A stretch of DNA of 21,134 bases from CAZQYC01 sp043746555 (GTDB taxonomy: Bacteria > Pseudomonadota > Gammaproteobacteria > Steroidobacterales > Steroidobacteraceae): the NCBI GenBank assembly GCA_043746555.1, contig JAYTQU010000407.1, positions 1-21,134 on the forward strand, written 5' to 3'. A program made the translations under genes and the position numbers. Position 1 is the stretch's first letter; every line of letters begins with the position of its first letter. Under the pieces are notes generated by a model. The model was given only the letters and a program-made list of their open reading frames with translations. It did not search any database and was not told the DNA's origin. Positions 1 through 8,470 of this stretch are shown here, one piece after another.

Positions 1-276
1 GCGCTCCATTCGGTACAAGGCTGCGAAGTGCGTCTGAGCGTGAGCGAGGTGACATTCGGCGCGCTAAGAGAGATTGATTGCGCTGGCTATTGGGAAACGG
101 GCGAACCGCTCGGCAAGGCCGGCGGCTATGCCGTGCAAGGATTGGCGGCGACATTCATCACTCGCATTGCCGGTAGCTATTCGGGAGTCATGGGTCTGCC
201 GCTCGCGGAGACGGCGCAGTTGCTAACGAGTATAGGTTGGAAATTCGGAACGGGAAACGGAGAAATACGTCCATGA
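1..276 (+). CDS. yhdE: Maf-family nucleotide pyrophosphatase, C-terminal part (cut by window edge)
   Basis: Frame 1 is open from the first base and gives the last 91 residues of a Maf protein, a family usually about 190-200 residues long, so the N-terminal half lies outside the window. Visible Maf signatures are TGEPLGKAGGYAVQG and the GSYSGVMGLPLAET segment near the C-terminus. These carry the conserved Glu, Lys and Gln of the nucleotide pocket. Members of the YhdE type hydrolyse dTTP/UTP and modified pyrimidine triphosphates to monophosphates, which cleans the nucleotide pool. The position directly before rng matches the E. coli yhdE-rng order and supports the YhdE rather than the YceF subtype. 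The TGA stop overlaps the rng start (ATGA), suggesting translational coupling. Confidence 0.88.
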   Translation, partial: ALHSVQGCEVRLSVSEVTFGALREIDCAGYWETGEPLGKAGGYAVQGLAATFITRIAGSYSGVMGLPLAETAQLLTSIGWKFGTGNGEIRP

Positions 277-1754
277 CGGCGGAAGTCCTAATCAGTGTCG
301 GTCCGCGCGAAGTGCGCGCCGCGCTTGTCGAAGAAGGCGTGTTACAAGAATTGATGCTAGAGCGCGCGAACCGGCGCGGCCTCATCAGCAATATCTACAA
401 AGGACGCGTATCGCGCGTGCTGCCCGGCATGCAGGCTGCGTTTATCGACATCGGTTTGGAGCGCGCCGCGTTCTTACATGCTTCCGATATCGTGCAACCC
501 TCCGACGCGGAGAATGGCGAGAACGATTCGAGTGCAGCGAAGCAAACCGACGAGATTCAAGCGCTGGTCGCGGAGGGGGGCGAGATACTCGTGCAGGTGT
601 TGAAAGATCCTTTGGGCACAAAGGGCGCGCGTCTCACGACCTTCATCACGATTCCCTCGCGCTATTTGGTGTTCATGCCGAAGGGCCATGGCGTCGGCAT
701 TTCATCGCGAATCGAAGACGAGCCGGAGCGGCACCGATTGCGCGAGGCGGTACAGTCGTTCTCGCAACCCGACGATATCGGTGGGTACATCGTGCGAACC
801 GCGGCGGAAGGCGCCAATCCGCCAGCGCTGCGCGCCGACATGCTGTTTCTGCAAAAACTCTGGGCGGTGTTGTGCGAGAAAACCGCGCAATCGAAGCCCG
901 GAAATCTGGTGTACGAAGATTCACCGCTCGCGTTACGCGTGTTACGCGACGTCGTGTCGAGTGGCGTCGGGACCATTCGCGTCGATCACGACGAGACGCA
1001 CGCGAGCATGTTGGAATTTGCGCGCACGTTTATGCCGGAGTTGGCGGCACGCATCGAGCGCTACGGCGGCGATCGTCCGATCTTCGATCTCTACGGCATT
1101 GAAGACGAGATTCAACGTTCGCTGGATCGCAAAGTGTCGCTTAAATCGGGCGGGCATCTAGTGTTCGATCAAACCGAAGCGATGACGACGATCGACGTGA
1201 ATACCGGTGCCTATGTCGGACATCGCAATCTCGAAGAGACGATTTTTCGCACCAACCTCGAAGCGACCGTGGCCATTGCGCGGCAATTGCGTCTACGCAA
1301 TTTGGGCGGCATCGTCATTATCGATTTCATCGACATGCAGGAAGAAGAGCATCGTCGTCAGGTTAGACAAGCCTTGGAGAAGGCGCTCGAAGACGATCAC
1401 GCCAAAACTCACATCTCGTCCGTATCGCCGCTCGGGCTTGTCGAGATGACCCGCAAGCGCACACGCGAGAGTTTGGAACATATGCTCTGCATGGCCTGTC
1501 CAACTTGCGAAGGGCGCGGCTTTGTGAAAACCACGGAAACCGTGTGCTACGACATCTTTCGCGAAATTCTTCGTCAGGCTCGGCAATTTCAATTTCAGGA
1601 AATGATGGTGCTCGCACACCAAGACGTGATCGAACGCTTGCTCGACGAAGAGTCGGCGGCGCTTGCCGAATTGGAAGTGTTTACGCGCAAACCGATTCGT
1701 CTGCAAACCGAAGCACTGTACAACCAGGACCAATTCGACGTGGTGTTGATGTGA
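273..1754 (+). CDS. rng: Ribonuclease G
   Basis: A 493-residue protein that aligns from memory along its whole length with E. coli RNase G (489 residues). This endoribonuclease matures the 5' end of 16S rRNA and takes part in mRNA decay. An S1-like RNA-binding domain spans about residues 38-128. The DNase I-like catalytic domain has the magnesium ligands D308 (in TTIDVN) and D351 (in IIDFIDM). The zinc-link CPTC motif (C409, C412) ties dimers together. The C-terminus ends in YNQDQFDVVLM, as in RNase G, and lacks the long RNase E degradosome tail. I chose the ATG at 273 because it gives the family start MTAE and has a GGAGA about 9 bases upstream. An in-frame TTG at 237 would add 12 residues not expected in the family. 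The start overlaps the maf stop. Confidence 0.97.
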   Translation: MTAEVLISVGPREVRAALVEEGVLQELMLERANRRGLISNIYKGRVSRVLPGMQAAFIDIGLERAAFLHASDIVQPSDAENGENDSSAAKQTDEIQALVAEGGEILVQVLKDPLGTKGARLTTFITIPSRYLVFMPKGHGVGISSRIEDEPERHRLREAVQSFSQPDDIGGYIVRTAAEGANPPALRADMLFLQKLWAVLCEKTAQSKPGNLVYEDSPLALRVLRDVVSSGVGTIRVDHDETHASMLEFARTFMPELAARIERYGGDRPIFDLYGIEDEIQRSLDRKVSLKSGGHLVFDQTEAMTTIDVNTGAYVGHRNLEETIFRTNLEATVAIARQLRLRNLGGIVIIDFIDMQEEEHRRQVRQALEKALEDDHAKTHISSVSPLGLVEMTRKRTRESLEHMLCMACPTCEGRGFVKTTETVCYDIFREILRQARQFQFQEMMVLAHQDVIERLLDEESAALAELEVFTRKPIRLQTEALYNQDQFDVVLM

Positions 1755-1858
1755 CGTACGCGATGCGAAACAGAAAACGCGAGACACGATCGAAACTGGC
1801 GCCACCTCGCTCTGTCGCGGCACGAGTCTCGCCTAACGCGTTACGACTTTTGTAGCCA

Positions 1859-2947
1859 ATGTCTCCACGCCGGCTAAAAATTCTCAAGATCGTTGCCTAC
1901 ACTGTCGGCGGCGTGGCGGTGCTCTTAACGGCGCTGCTAGTCGCATTTCGCATCGCGCTGGTGCGCGCGCCGAATTATCGCGCGCAAGTGCAATCGTGGG
2001 TCAGCGAGCGGACCAAGTTGTCGATCCAATTCTCGCGCATGGACGCGCGTTGGCGTTTCTATGGACCGGAGTTGGTATTCGATTCCGCCGTGGTGCGTTC
2101 GCGGGATCGCACGCGCGTGTTGGTGCGCGCGAATCGCGTCAGCGTGGGTTTCGACGTATGGACGGCAATTGGCACGGGACGATTGGCCGCGGGACGTATC
2201 ACTGTGGAAGAGCCGGAGTTACAAATCGTTCGCACTGTCGATGATCGTATCGAAGTCGTCGGTCAGCACGAACTACCGCAACGAAATCCAAACGAAGTTT
2301 TTGTTCCTGACGAGCTACCCACCGGTCGCATTCGTGTGATCGATGCGCAGGTCATTCTTCGCGATTTGAAAACAGGACGCGGTCCGTGGATTGTGCCGGG
2401 CGTAAGTTTCGATTTTCGTCGCAGCGGCAGCGCGATGCATATCGACGGCGAAGCCGACCTGCCAACCACGCTCGGCAAGTCATTGCGTTTCACAGCGGAT
2501 ACCGCGGGCAAATTGGCAGAGGCCGCTTCCTTGGATTGGCGGTTCAGTATCGATGCGCGTTCAATCGACCTGGCCGGTTGGGCGCAGACCATGCCGCGCG
2601 ACTGGCCCGCGCCACGTACGGGTCGCGGTTCATTTCAACTTTCCGGCGCGCTGCATGGCGCGCGTCCGATCGAACTCGCGTTGCAATTGCAATTCGATCG
2701 AGTGGCCTTGGTGTTGCCGGAGTGGCAAGAGCCTTTGCCCAGTGTTCCGAAATTGGAGTATCGATACGTTGAATCGGACGACCAATCCGATACCGAATCT
2801 GAAAATGACAATGCGACACCCGACCCAGATCGTTCTACGGATACGCAACCTGCCGACAAGCAATCATCCGCATTGGCATCGATAGAAGAAAAAAAGTCAA
2901 CGCGGCGTTTAGTGCAACACGGGGGAGTAAATCGCCGCCGACTGTAG
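1859..2947 (+). CDS. yhdP: YhdP AsmA-like protein, N-terminal part (zero frame)
   Basis: This frame encodes 362 residues. A signal-anchor helix lies at about residues 11-33, followed by the AsmA-like start of YhdP. YhdP is a very long inner-membrane-anchored beta-rich protein thought to bridge the periplasm and move phospholipid to the outer membrane, redundantly with TamB and YdbH. Residues ~300-346 form an acidic, Ser/Asp/Gln-rich linker. The frame then ends in a basic tail (RRLVQHGG...RRRL) with no family resemblance and stops at 2945-2947. The homologous protein continues in the -1 frame (2896-5997). The switch falls at or just after the heptamer A-AAA-AAG at 2890-2896. A full-length fusion would be about 1379 residues, against 1266 in E. 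coli. The ATG at 1859 has no clear Shine-Dalgarno sequence. The gene lies between rng and nit/tldD, the expected context. Confidence 0.85.
   Translation: MSPRRLKILKIVAYTVGGVAVLLTALLVAFRIALVRAPNYRAQVQSWVSERTKLSIQFSRMDARWRFYGPELVFDSAVVRSRDRTRVLVRANRVSVGFDVWTAIGTGRLAAGRITVEEPELQIVRTVDDRIEVVGQHELPQRNPNEVFVPDELPTGRIRVIDAQVILRDLKTGRGPWIVPGVSFDFRRSGSAMHIDGEADLPTTLGKSLRFTADTAGKLAEAASLDWRFSIDARSIDLAGWAQTMPRDWPAPRTGRGSFQLSGALHGARPIELALQLQFDRVALVLPEWQEPLPSVPKLEYRYVESDDQSDTESENDNATPDPDRSTDTQPADKQSSALASIEEKKSTRRLVQHGGVNRRRL
2890..2938 (+). promoter_or_regulatory. Candidate programmed -1 ribosomal frameshift signal in yhdP
   Basis: In the zero frame the codons are GAA AAA AAG, so the last A plus the two Lys codons form the heptamer A AAA AAG (2890-2896), the same slippery sequence used in E. 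coli dnaX. Five bases later a potential stem begins: GCGGCG at 2902-2907 pairs with CGCCGC at 2933-2938. It may be extended by TTT (2908-2910) with AAA (2929-2931) around one bulged base. The zero-frame stop follows at 2945. I see no strong Shine-Dalgarno-like stimulator upstream, only a purine-rich GAAGAA. A missing A in the A7 tract, either a mutation or a sequencing error, would give the same frame change. Confidence 0.45.
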
Positions 2948-5900
2948 ATTATTCGCGCGTCGCGTTCAACTTGCGGCTTCGTCATATTGAGGAACACGCG
3001 AGCGACGCTTGGTATGTCGCTTTACAAGATTTAGAACTATCGCGTCCGCAGAGCAAGTGGACCAGTAAGTCGATAGCCGTGACGGTGACGCAAACGGCGG
3101 CTGGCGGTATTGACGCGAGCGCGCAAGCGGACTATGTACTGCTCGATAATTTGTGGCCGCTATTGGCCTATGTGCCGGAGTCGCCTCGTTTGGCCTTGGT
3201 GCGCGGTTTGAATGCGCAAGGCGATATTCGCGATCTGCAGTTCAAGGCGAAGCGAATCGATGCCGCGGCGCCGCTCACCTTTAATGTGAGCGGTCGCTGT
3301 GAAGCGCTTGGGCTGTCGCCGGTGGCGAAATTTCCCGGCGTCGAGCACTTCGGCGGCATCTTCACAGCGAGCGAGAGCGGCGGCCAAGTCAATTTGAGTG
3401 TGCGCGATGGTTCGCTCGCTTTGCCGACCATATTGCGCACGCCACTGCCGGTCGAACGTATTGATGGACGAATTAATTGGCAACGTGAAACAGAAGGTTG
3501 GCGCATCGTCGCCGACAATGTGCAAATCCAGAGTCCCGATGGTCAAGCGGCGGCGAGCGGTTCGGTGTTTGTGCCATCCGATCACAGCTCTCCTATCGTC
3601 GACATACGGGCGGTGGGCGAAAATCTGCAAGCCCGCGCGACACCGCGTTATCTGCCAGCAGGAAGATTATCGCCCGCGGCGCTCGCGTGGTTGGATCGCG
3701 CGTTTGTTAATGGCACGGTACCGCATGCGGAATTTCAAATGCGTGGTCCGACGCGATCGTTTCCGTTTCGCGACGGCTCGGGACTATTCTTGATTCAAGC
3801 GCGCGTTGACGGCTTGACGCTCGACTACCAGCCGGGGTGGATGCCGGCGACGAATTTAGTCGTCGATGCGGAATTTCGCAACGAAGGCATGAGCGCGCAG
3901 TTACGCCAAGGCGAAGTCAACGGCTTGTTACTCAGCGCGGGGGTGGGACGCATCGACGACTTCAAAAAAGCGGTGTTGTCTTTGGATGCAACCGCCGAGG
4001 GCGATCTCGCAAAGGCATTGCCGTACTTGCAACAAAGCACGGTCGGTCCTGCGATCGGTTCGCAGTTCATGGCATTACGTGGACAGGGTGCGTTTCACGC
4101 GAAAACCAAACTCGAGCTGCCGTTCAAAGAGATCGAGCATCGCAAATTGACCGTGGACGCGCGCATCACGGATGCAACGATTGCGCTCGATTCGATCGAC
4201 GAACGCGCCACGCATGTGACCGGCACGCTTAACGTGCAAGATTTCACGCTCAAATCGCTGGCCTTACGTGGAGCCTTTCTCGGCGGTGGCGTGGTAGTAG
4301 AAGGAGGCGCAGACGATCGCTACTACGGTCGTGGCGCGGGAATGAAGTTAAGCGCAAACGGTACGGCGCGCGGCATCGAACTGGCGAATCTATTACACCT
4401 TCCCAAGTCGATCCGACTCGGCGGCGCCATGCAATGGAAGTTGGACGCGGAGCAAACTCGCCATGCGCCCGATGCTCCCGCGCCGCGCACCGTCGCGGTC
4501 GAGTCCGACACTAAGGGGTTGAGCATCGACTTGCCGGCGCCCGTCGGGAAAACAGCGGATGTTGCGCGCACATTGCGGTTCGATGTCGATGCGCCCGACG
4601 ACGATCAGATTCTGTTGCACGGCGCGCTCGGCGATGCGCGAGCCTTGGTGCGCGTTGCTAAAGATGCAAACGGCTGGCATTTGGATCGCGGCGGCCTACG
4701 CCTCGACAGTCAAGCCGCCGCATTGCCCGCGCATGAAGGTCTGCGATTGGAAGGTGACATCGAAAAGTTTGTACTCGATGATTGGTTGAAAATCAAGGGC
4801 GACGGTTCGGGAGCGCACACGCTGTCCGATTTCTTCCGCGCCGCGAATGTGCGCATCGGTCAGCTCGGATTTCTCGGCTTTACTTGGTCCGATGTGCGTG
4901 CAATTTTGCAAGCCAACGAAAAGGCCTGGCGCGTCGATGTCGCGGGTCGGGATATCGTCGGTCAACTTACGATTCCTTTTGCACCCGAGTCCGGCGAGCC
5001 GCTGCGCGTTGCGTTGAATAAACTCAACGTGGGCGAACATCAGTCGCGCGGCGAAGGTGCGAACGCAAACGCCGACCCACGCGACATCCCGGCGATTGGC
5101 GGCCGCGTGGACGAGTTGTGGTTATCGGGTCGTCGCGTGGGGACAGCTCGTTTCGAGCTGGAAAAAAATGCGCAAGGCGTGCTGTTGAAAAGCGGTGAGT
5201 TGCGTGGCCAATCGTTTACTGCCACCGCGCTAGGTAGTTGGCTTGAAAATCCCGGCAACACCGGCTCGACATCGTCGGTCGTCATCGATGTCGCGAGCAC
5301 GGACGTGCGCGAGACGCTGCGCGCGTTTAATTTTCACGACGTGATCAGCGGCAAGCGCGCCAACGCGCACGCCGAGTTGACCTGGCCCGGAGGCATCGAC
5401 GAAGACCTGCTAGCGCGTTCGTCGGGGAAAGTGGGTGTCGAAATGGCGGATGGGCAACTCTTGACGGTGGACCCGGGCGCGGGTCGCATGCTGGGTTTAA
5501 TGAGCATCGCCGCATTGCCGCGACGCCTGGCGCTCGACTTCAGCGATGTGACGGACAAAGGATTCAAGTTCGACACGATCAGCGGCGATTTCCAACTCAA
5601 GAATGGCGATGCCTTTACCGACAACCTGTTGGTGCGCGGTCCCGCGGGAGAAACCGGCATTGCCGGTCGAACGGGATTGGGCGAACACAACTACGAACTC
5701 ACCGCGGTGGTCACGGGTGATATTGGCGGTTCGCTTAGTGTCGCAAGCACGGCGGTCGGTGGTCCCGTTCTCGGCGCTGCGGTACTTGCCTTCACGCGCT
5801 TGTTCAAGGAACCGCTTAAAGGAGTGACGCGTAGGTACTATCGCATCGACGGTCCGTGGGACAATCCCGTCGTCGAGCGTATCGATAAGGATGAAGCCAA

Positions 5901-5997
5901 AAAGGAGGAGAAGCAGGAGGCAAAACCGGAAACGAAGCAGGATGCTGTTCAAACCGCGCCCAACGCCGCCGTGACCGAGCAGAACACGCCGCATTGA
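2896..5997 (+). CDS. yhdP: YhdP AsmA-like protein, central and C-terminal part (-1 frame)
   Basis: This is the continuation of YhdP: about 1033 residues if read by a -1 shift from the upstream frame. It has the long series of beta-strand repeats of the DUF3971/AsmA-like region, ending in the typical GLMSIAALPRRLALDFSD and VVGGPVLG-type segments. A Lys/Glu-rich tail follows from about 5880. The first conventional start codon in this frame is the TTG at 2971. It has no upstream Shine-Dalgarno sequence and lies inside family-like sequence, and a protein begun there would lack the membrane anchor. Independent translation therefore looks unlikely. I read this as the second half of one gene, either expressed by frameshifting or broken by a one-base indel. 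The sequence is otherwise intact with no internal stops over 3.1 kb, which argues against long-standing decay. Confidence 0.85.
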   Translation, partial: VNAAFSATRGSKSPPTVDYSRVAFNLRLRHIEEHASDAWYVALQDLELSRPQSKWTSKSIAVTVTQTAAGGIDASAQADYVLLDNLWPLLAYVPESPRLALVRGLNAQGDIRDLQFKAKRIDAAAPLTFNVSGRCEALGLSPVAKFPGVEHFGGIFTASESGGQVNLSVRDGSLALPTILRTPLPVERIDGRINWQRETEGWRIVADNVQIQSPDGQAAASGSVFVPSDHSSPIVDIRAVGENLQARATPRYLPAGRLSPAALAWLDRAFVNGTVPHAEFQMRGPTRSFPFRDGSGLFLIQARVDGLTLDYQPGWMPATNLVVDAEFRNEGMSAQLRQGEVNGLLLSAGVGRIDDFKKAVLSLDATAEGDLAKALPYLQQSTVGPAIGSQFMALRGQGAFHAKTKLELPFKEIEHRKLTVDARITDATIALDSIDERATHVTGTLNVQDFTLKSLALRGAFLGGGVVVEGGADDRYYGRGAGMKLSANGTARGIELANLLHLPKSIRLGGAMQWKLDAEQTRHAPDAPAPRTVAVESDTKGLSIDLPAPVGKTADVARTLRFDVDAPDDDQILLHGALGDARALVRVAKDANGWHLDRGGLRLDSQAAALPAHEGLRLEGDIEKFVLDDWLKIKGDGSGAHTLSDFFRAANVRIGQLGFLGFTWSDVRAILQANEKAWRVDVAGRDIVGQLTIPFAPESGEPLRVALNKLNVGEHQSRGEGANANADPRDIPAIGGRVDELWLSGRRVGTARFELEKNAQGVLLKSGELRGQSFTATALGSWLENPGNTGSTSSVVIDVASTDVRETLRAFNFHDVISGKRANAHAELTWPGGIDEDLLARSSGKVGVEMADGQLLTVDPGAGRMLGLMSIAALPRRLALDFSDVTDKGFKFDTISGDFQLKNGDAFTDNLLVRGPAGETGIAGRTGLGEHNYELTAVVTGDIGGSLSVASTAVGGPVLGAAVLAFTRLFKEPLKGVTRRYYRIDGPWDNPVVERIDKDEAKKEEKQEAKPETKQDAVQTAPNAAVTEQNTPH

Positions 5998-6055
5998 GCG
6001 ACAATGATCCATCGCTCAACATAGCCGAACATCGCCAGTCACAGACAGATCCGGT

Positions 6056-6898
6056 ATGCCGCTCGCCGCCGTCATTCAAATGAACTCCACATCGCAGGTT
6101 GACGACAATCTGGCGATTGCGCGAGCGTTACTCGAATCGGCGTCGCGACGTGGCGCGGTGCTGGCCGCATTGCCGGAAAACTTCGCGATCATGGGGAAGA
6201 CCGAAAGCGATAAATTGGCGGTCGCCGAAGACGACCAAGACGATTGCCGCGGCGGTCCGATTCAAGAGTGGCTATCCAAAACCGCACGCGAACTAAACCT
6301 CTGGATTATCGGTGGCACCGTTCCGATTCGTGCCGGCGAAAAAGTGGCTGCCGCGTGTTTGACAATCGACGCGAAAGGTCAACGGCGCGCGCGTTACGAC
6401 AAGATGCACTTATTCGATGTGGATGTGCGCACAGAGGATGAAGGTCGGCGCAACGAGCGTTATCGCGAGTCCGCGACGATTGTGGCCGGTCATACGCCGG
6501 TTGTGGTCGATACGCCCCTTGGGCGCGTGGGCTTGGCCGTATGTTACGACATGCGTTTTCCAGAACTATTTCGTCATCTTGTTAAGCAAGGCGCGCAGGT
6601 ATTATCGATGCCCGCCGCATTTACGGTCCCGACCGGTCAAGCGCATTGGGATGTGTTGCTGCGCGCGCGCGCCATCGAAAATCTATGTTACGTGTTGGCG
6701 CCCGCGCAGGTCGGCATACATGCCAGTGGACGCGAAACCTACGGCAATGCGTTGATCGTCGATCCGTGGGGCGTTGTCATCGATCGCGTCGACAATCAAG
6801 TGACGGGAGGCGCGGGTATCGCGCTCGCAAAGATCGATACCGACGCGCAAGCGCACGTGCGCGAAACATTTCCCGCGCTTCAACATCGATTGATGTGA
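6056..6898 (+). CDS. Carbon-nitrogen hydrolase (Nit family, probable deaminated glutathione amidase)
   Basis: A 280-residue nitrilase-superfamily amidase. The Glu-Lys-Cys catalytic triad is complete: E41 in LPENFAIMG, K116 in YDKMHLFDVDV and C163 in AVCYDMRFPE. The KMHLFDVDV and CYDMRFPEL signatures are those of the Nit1/Nit2-like branch. Known members of that branch hydrolyse deaminated glutathione, a side product of transaminases, to alpha-ketoglutarate and Cys-Gly; this substrate is inferred from the family. The gene sits between yhdP (58-base gap) and tldD (53-base gap), an arrangement I associate with beta- and gammaproteobacteria and which suggests one transcript. The ATG at 6056 starts the canonical first strand (PLAAVIQMNS). 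No obvious Shine-Dalgarno sequence is present. Confidence 0.92.
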   Translation: MPLAAVIQMNSTSQVDDNLAIARALLESASRRGAVLAALPENFAIMGKTESDKLAVAEDDQDDCRGGPIQEWLSKTARELNLWIIGGTVPIRAGEKVAAACLTIDAKGQRRARYDKMHLFDVDVRTEDEGRRNERYRESATIVAGHTPVVVDTPLGRVGLAVCYDMRFPELFRHLVKQGAQVLSMPAAFTVPTGQAHWDVLLRARAIENLCYVLAPAQVGIHASGRETYGNALIVDPWGVVIDRVDNQVTGGAGIALAKIDTDAQAHVRETFPALQHRLM

Positions 6899-6951
6899 GG
6901 GCGAGTCGAAGCAAACTTTTACTTCCACGCAATTAGCCGAACAAACTAGCC

Positions 6952-8451
6952 ATGGCCGCATCTCTTCATCTCGATTTACCTCTCGCGCCGAATTCGTCGA
7001 GCGCGCATCCGGTCGCACTTGATGTCGCGCGAAATCTCATTCTCGATCCGGCGGGACTCGATGAGAATCGGTTGGATCATGTGCTCGGATCGGTGATGGG
7101 ATCGGCGATCGACTATGCCGATCTTTACTTTCAATTGTCGCGCGAAGAATCTTGGGCATTGGAAGATGGCATCGTGAAGGAAGGGGCGCACAGCATCGAA
7201 CAAGGCGTCGGCGTGCGCGCATTGGCCGGCGAGAAAACCGGTTTCGCGTATTCCGACGAGATATTACTACCCGCATTGACGGAAGCATCGCGTGCCGCTC
7301 GTGCGATTGCGCGCACCGGTAGCGTCGGTTCCATCGCGACACGCGCGCCGATAACCGGACATCGTTTGTATCTGCCGATCGATCCGCTCGCAGGCATCGG
7401 CGACACGGATAAGGTGCAATTACTGGAGCAGATCGACGCGGCGGCGCGGCGTTTGGATAAGCGAGTGACGCAAGTGATGGCGAGTCTCGCCGGCGTGCAT
7501 GAAGTTATTATGGTGATGGCGAGCGATGGAACGTTCGCGGCCGACGTTAGACCGCTAGTACGCATGAATGTCTCGGTGCTGGTCGAACACAATGGTCGGC
7601 GCGAGCAAGGTTATTGCGGAGCGGGAGGGCGCTACGAGTTCACGCGTTTTCTGCAAGGCGATCGTTGGAAAACACTGGTCGAAGAAGCAGTGCGCGGCGC
7701 GTTAGTGAATCTATCGGCTGGGCCGGCGCCGGCGGGATCGATGACGGTGGTGCTGGGGCCCGGTTGGCCCGGTGTGTTGTTGCATGAAGCAATCGGGCAT
7801 GGGCTCGAAGGCGATTTCAACCGCAAAGGCACGTCGGCATTCGCGGGCCGAGTAGGTCAACAAGTTGCGTCGCCTCTTTGCACGGTGGTCGACGATGGTT
7901 CGCTAAGTGCACGACGCGGTTCGCTCAATATCGACGACGAAGGCACGCCGACTCAATGTACAACGTTAATCGAGAATGGCGTGCTGCGCGGCTATCTTCA
8001 GGACAAACTCAATGCGCGCTTGATGGGTGCGCGACCCACCGGCAACGGTCGTCGCGAATCGTTCGCTGCGATGACGCTGCCGCGAATGACTAACACCTAC
8101 ATGCTCGCCGGCCCACACGACCCGAATGAAATTATCGCGTCGGTGCCGAAGGGATTGTACTGTCGCAACTTCGGTGGCGGTCAGGTCGATATCACATCGG
8201 GAAAATTCGTGTTCTCGGCGAGCGAAGCGTATCTGATCGAGAACGGCAAACTCGGCGCACCGGTGCGCGGCGCAACCTTGATCGGCAACGGGCCCGATGT
8301 TCTCACGCGCGTATCGATGGTCGGTAACGATTTAAAACTCGATGACGGCGTCGGCACCTGCGGCAAAGAAGGCCAAGATGTGCCGGTGGGCGTGGGTCAA
8401 CCGACCTTGCGCATAGATGGCTTAACAGTAGGCGGGACGGCGACGGGGTAG
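6952..8451 (+). CDS. tldD: Metalloprotease TldD
   Basis: A 499-residue protein of the TldD/PmbA (U62) family, near the E. coli TldD length of 481. The zinc site is visible: HEAIGH with H278, E279 and H283, followed by GLEGDFNRKGTSAF. The Cys in GTCGKEGQ (C470) near the C-terminus is the expected further ligand. TldD forms a heterodimeric cytosolic protease with TldE/PmbA that trims unfolded peptides, including microcin B17 precursors and the CcdA antitoxin in E. coli. No pmbA partner is in the window. The N-terminal ~25 residues are more variable than the rest. The gene ends 19 bases from the convergent ATPase gene. Confidence 0.96.
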   Translation: MAASLHLDLPLAPNSSSAHPVALDVARNLILDPAGLDENRLDHVLGSVMGSAIDYADLYFQLSREESWALEDGIVKEGAHSIEQGVGVRALAGEKTGFAYSDEILLPALTEASRAARAIARTGSVGSIATRAPITGHRLYLPIDPLAGIGDTDKVQLLEQIDAAARRLDKRVTQVMASLAGVHEVIMVMASDGTFAADVRPLVRMNVSVLVEHNGRREQGYCGAGGRYEFTRFLQGDRWKTLVEEAVRGALVNLSAGPAPAGSMTVVLGPGWPGVLLHEAIGHGLEGDFNRKGTSAFAGRVGQQVASPLCTVVDDGSLSARRGSLNIDDEGTPTQCTTLIENGVLRGYLQDKLNARLMGARPTGNGRRESFAAMTLPRMTNTYMLAGPHDPNEIIASVPKGLYCRNFGGGQVDITSGKFVFSASEAYLIENGKLGAPVRGATLIGNGPDVLTRVSMVGNDLKLDDGVGTCGKEGQDVPVGVGQPTLRIDGLTVGGTATG

Positions 8452-8470
8452 ACGCTTGAGATCGCGATTC

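Noticed and set aside
2971..2973. TTG at 2971 as an independent start for the second half of YhdP
   Set aside because: There is no Shine-Dalgarno sequence, family-like sequence already exists upstream of it in the same frame, and the product would lack the membrane anchor.
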